Source: JBOGTC01 sp050692055 (GTDB lineage: Bacteria > Chloroflexota > Limnocylindria > QHBO01). Taken from it: a stretch of DNA of 7,304 nucleotides. Below the pieces are notes generated by a model that saw only the letters and a list, made by a program, of their open reading frames with translations, had not been told where the DNA came from and did no database searches. A program made the position numbers and the translations under genes. Of the stretch, positions 6,359 to 7,304 are shown one piece after another; position 1 is the first letter of the stretch; each line of letters begins with the position of its first letter. The stretch covers positions 1 to 7,304 of the forward strand of contig JBOGTC010000029.1 of NCBI GenBank assembly GCA_050692055.1, given 5' to 3'.

Positions 6359-6682
6359 GTGCCAACCTATGACTATCAGTGCCGGCGCTGCGACGCCGTC
6401 ACCGAGGTGATCCACTCCATGCTGGAGGACGGACCGTCGAGCTGTGACCTGTGCGGCGGCGAGCTGCGGCGGATCCTCTATCCAGCGGGGATCATCTTCA
6501 AGGGCAGCGGCTTCTATCGGACGGACTCTCGTGCATCGTCAGGCGATGCCCAGGGCGACAGGGCCGATGCGGCCTCGACCGCGAGCGAAGCGCCTTCGGC
6601 TCCAGGCGAAGCGTCATCGGCTCCAGGCGCCGCGACGGACGCGACCAGCGGCTCGACTCCCGACAAGCCCGCCGCGGGCTGA
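6359..6682 (+). CDS. FmdB-family zinc ribbon protein
   Basis: The 107-residue product begins MPTYDYQCRRC, the typical start of the FmdB / CxxC_CxxC_SSSS zinc ribbon family. C8, C11, C29 and C32 form the predicted zinc site. The family signature GIIFKGSGFYRTD follows at 44-56. From about residue 57 the chain is a disordered Ser/Ala/Gly/Asp tail, a common feature of the family. FmdB was first linked to regulation of formamidase genes, but the role of most homologues is unknown, so the family name should not be read as a function. The start is GTG at 6359: an in-frame stop at 6317-6319 and the conserved N-terminal sequence leave little alternative. The gene has its own promoter-like element upstream. 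It converges on the - strand gene with a 52-base gap that shows no strong terminator. Confidence 0.92.
   Translation: MPTYDYQCRRCDAVTEVIHSMLEDGPSSCDLCGGELRRILYPAGIIFKGSGFYRTDSRASSGDAQGDRADAASTASEAPSAPGEASSAPGAATDATSGSTPDKPAAG
6585..6626 (+). repeat. Tandem pair of 21-base repeats in the FmdB-family gene tail
   Basis: Positions 6585-6605 and 6606-6626 are adjacent copies that differ at two of 21 bases. They encode EAPSAPG and EASSAPG-like heptads in the disordered tail. A unit of 21 bases keeps the frame, so changes in copy number would lengthen or shorten the tail without breaking the gene. Confidence 0.8.
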
Positions 6683-6734
6683 GTCGCCAGCGGCCTTCGT
6701 GCCCGGGCGGCGATCGCCGGTCAGGTCCCCGAAA

Positions 6735-7304
6735 TCAGGCCGAGCGAGCCTGCTGGGTGCCGCATCGGCGACAGAAGCGCGCGCTCGCCGACAGCGACAG
6801 GCCGCAGTGGCCGCAGTTCTGGACGCCGACGTGACCACCGGCGCCGGCAACCTCGCGGGCCGAGGCCTCCCAGAACGAGGTCCCGGCGGCAGCAGTACGT
6901 GCCGCCAGCTCGGCGGCGCTGGCGGCCGTCCCACGAGAACGATATGGCAGCACCCTCCGCCGCTCAGGCGTGACCGGCCCCTGGCCAGGATCGCCGAGGC
7001 CCAGCTCATCCAGCTGCAACCGCCGGGCCGCAAGCTCGGTCTCATCGGCCTGGGCGGCCGCGGGCTCATCAGCCTCGAATGGCGGCGCTGGCGGTGACGG
7101 GATGCGGAGGATCGTCTCCGAGATCGGCCGAATGCGGCGCGGAGCCTCCGCCTCGGAATCGACGACGGGCCCTGCTTCCACGGGCCCGGGCTCAGCCTTG
7201 GCCTCGGCGCTGACGCGCGCGTCTTCGACCGCGGCCACGAGCTCGGGCTCTGCGACGACCGGCTCGGGCTCGAGCTCCGCGGCCAGCGGCGCCGGCTCCA
7301 GGAC
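6735..7304 (-). CDS. Partial Pro/Glu/Ala-rich protein with C-terminal zinc ribbon (5' end outside window)
   Basis: The - strand frame is open from the right edge to the TGA at 6735-6737, giving 189 visible residues. A GTG at 7236-7238 could start a 167-residue protein. The frame upstream of it continues in the same Pro/Glu/Ala/Val-rich style, so the protein probably starts beyond the window. Most of the visible chain is low-complexity linker. Near its middle is a short segment, RRIRPISETILRIP, that might be a binding motif. The last 27 residues form a zinc ribbon with cysteines 26, 23, 12 and 9 residues from the C terminus (CGHC-x10-CRRC). This cysteine pattern is the main evidence that this strand, not the overlapping + strand frame, is coding. 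The function is unknown. It closely resembles the ribbon at the end of the 243-residue protein at 4115-4846. Confidence 0.75.
   Translation of the reverse strand, partial: VLEPAPLAAELEPEPVVAEPELVAAVEDARVSAEAKAEPGPVEAGPVVDSEAEAPRRIRPISETILRIPSPPAPPFEADEPAAAQADETELAARRLQLDELGLGDPGQGPVTPERRRVLPYRSRGTAASAAELAARTAAAGTSFWEASAREVAGAGGHVGVQNCGHCGLSLSASARFCRRCGTQQARSA

Noticed and set aside
6708..6719. 12-base palindrome CGGCGATCGCCG in the convergent intergenic gap
   Set aside because: It is a single copy, has no T run on either side and no loop, and such palindromes are common in GC-rich DNA. Neither a terminator nor an operator can be claimed.
6444..7097. 217-codon + strand frame across the FmdB-family gene and the - strand gene
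   Set aside because: It overlaps two better-supported genes in other frames, and its product is Arg/Ser/Pro-rich without motifs, typical of a shadow frame.
1..7304. CRISPR arrays, tRNA or rRNA genes, insertion sequences, phage or defence modules
   Set aside because: I looked on both strands for spaced repeats, inverted terminal repeats, cloverleaf signatures and transposase, nuclease or toxin-antitoxin motifs and found none.

Overview
The window is GC-rich bacterial DNA, by eye about 70% GC, and densely coded. Five protein genes are supported: four on the + strand and one on the - strand that runs off the right edge. The organism is probably a high-GC member of the Terrabacteria, most likely Chloroflexota. 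This is inference, from a transcription-attenuating T-box in front of valS, the style of the valyl-tRNA synthetase (extra zinc knuckle, KMSKT), an FmdB-type zinc ribbon protein and a CpaE-like ATPase. Actinomycetota are a less likely alternative.

Layout from left to right. Positions 15-1016 encode a coiled-coil protein with a small alpha/beta C-terminal domain; its true start may lie left of the window. Positions 1013-1286 hold a promoter and a complete T-box riboswitch, with a GUC valine specifier, an antiterminator and a competing intrinsic terminator. They lead into valS (1287-3980), a complete 897-residue valyl-tRNA synthetase. A promoter-like element follows, then an unrecognised 243-residue protein with a C-terminal zinc ribbon (4115-4846). 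Next is a CpaE/TadZ-like protein, with a receiver-like domain, a ParA/MinD ATPase and a basic aromatic tail (4972-6207). A promoter and leader then precede an FmdB-family zinc ribbon protein (6359-6682). The - strand gene (6735-7304, 5' end outside the window) encodes a Pro/Glu/Ala-rich protein ending in a zinc ribbon, convergent with the FmdB gene.

How the parts work together. The T-box should raise valS transcription when uncharged tRNA-Val accumulates; both specificity contacts, the GUC codon and the UGGU bulge, fit tRNA-Val. Each of the following + strand genes has promoter-like sequence in front of it and gaps of 125 to 151 bases, so they look like separate or loosely coupled units rather than one tight operon. 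No tad/flp pilus genes, tRNA or rRNA genes, CRISPR arrays, transposases or defence modules are visible. The least explained parts are the 243-residue zinc ribbon protein beside the CpaE-like ATPase and the concentration of zinc ribbon proteins in the right half.
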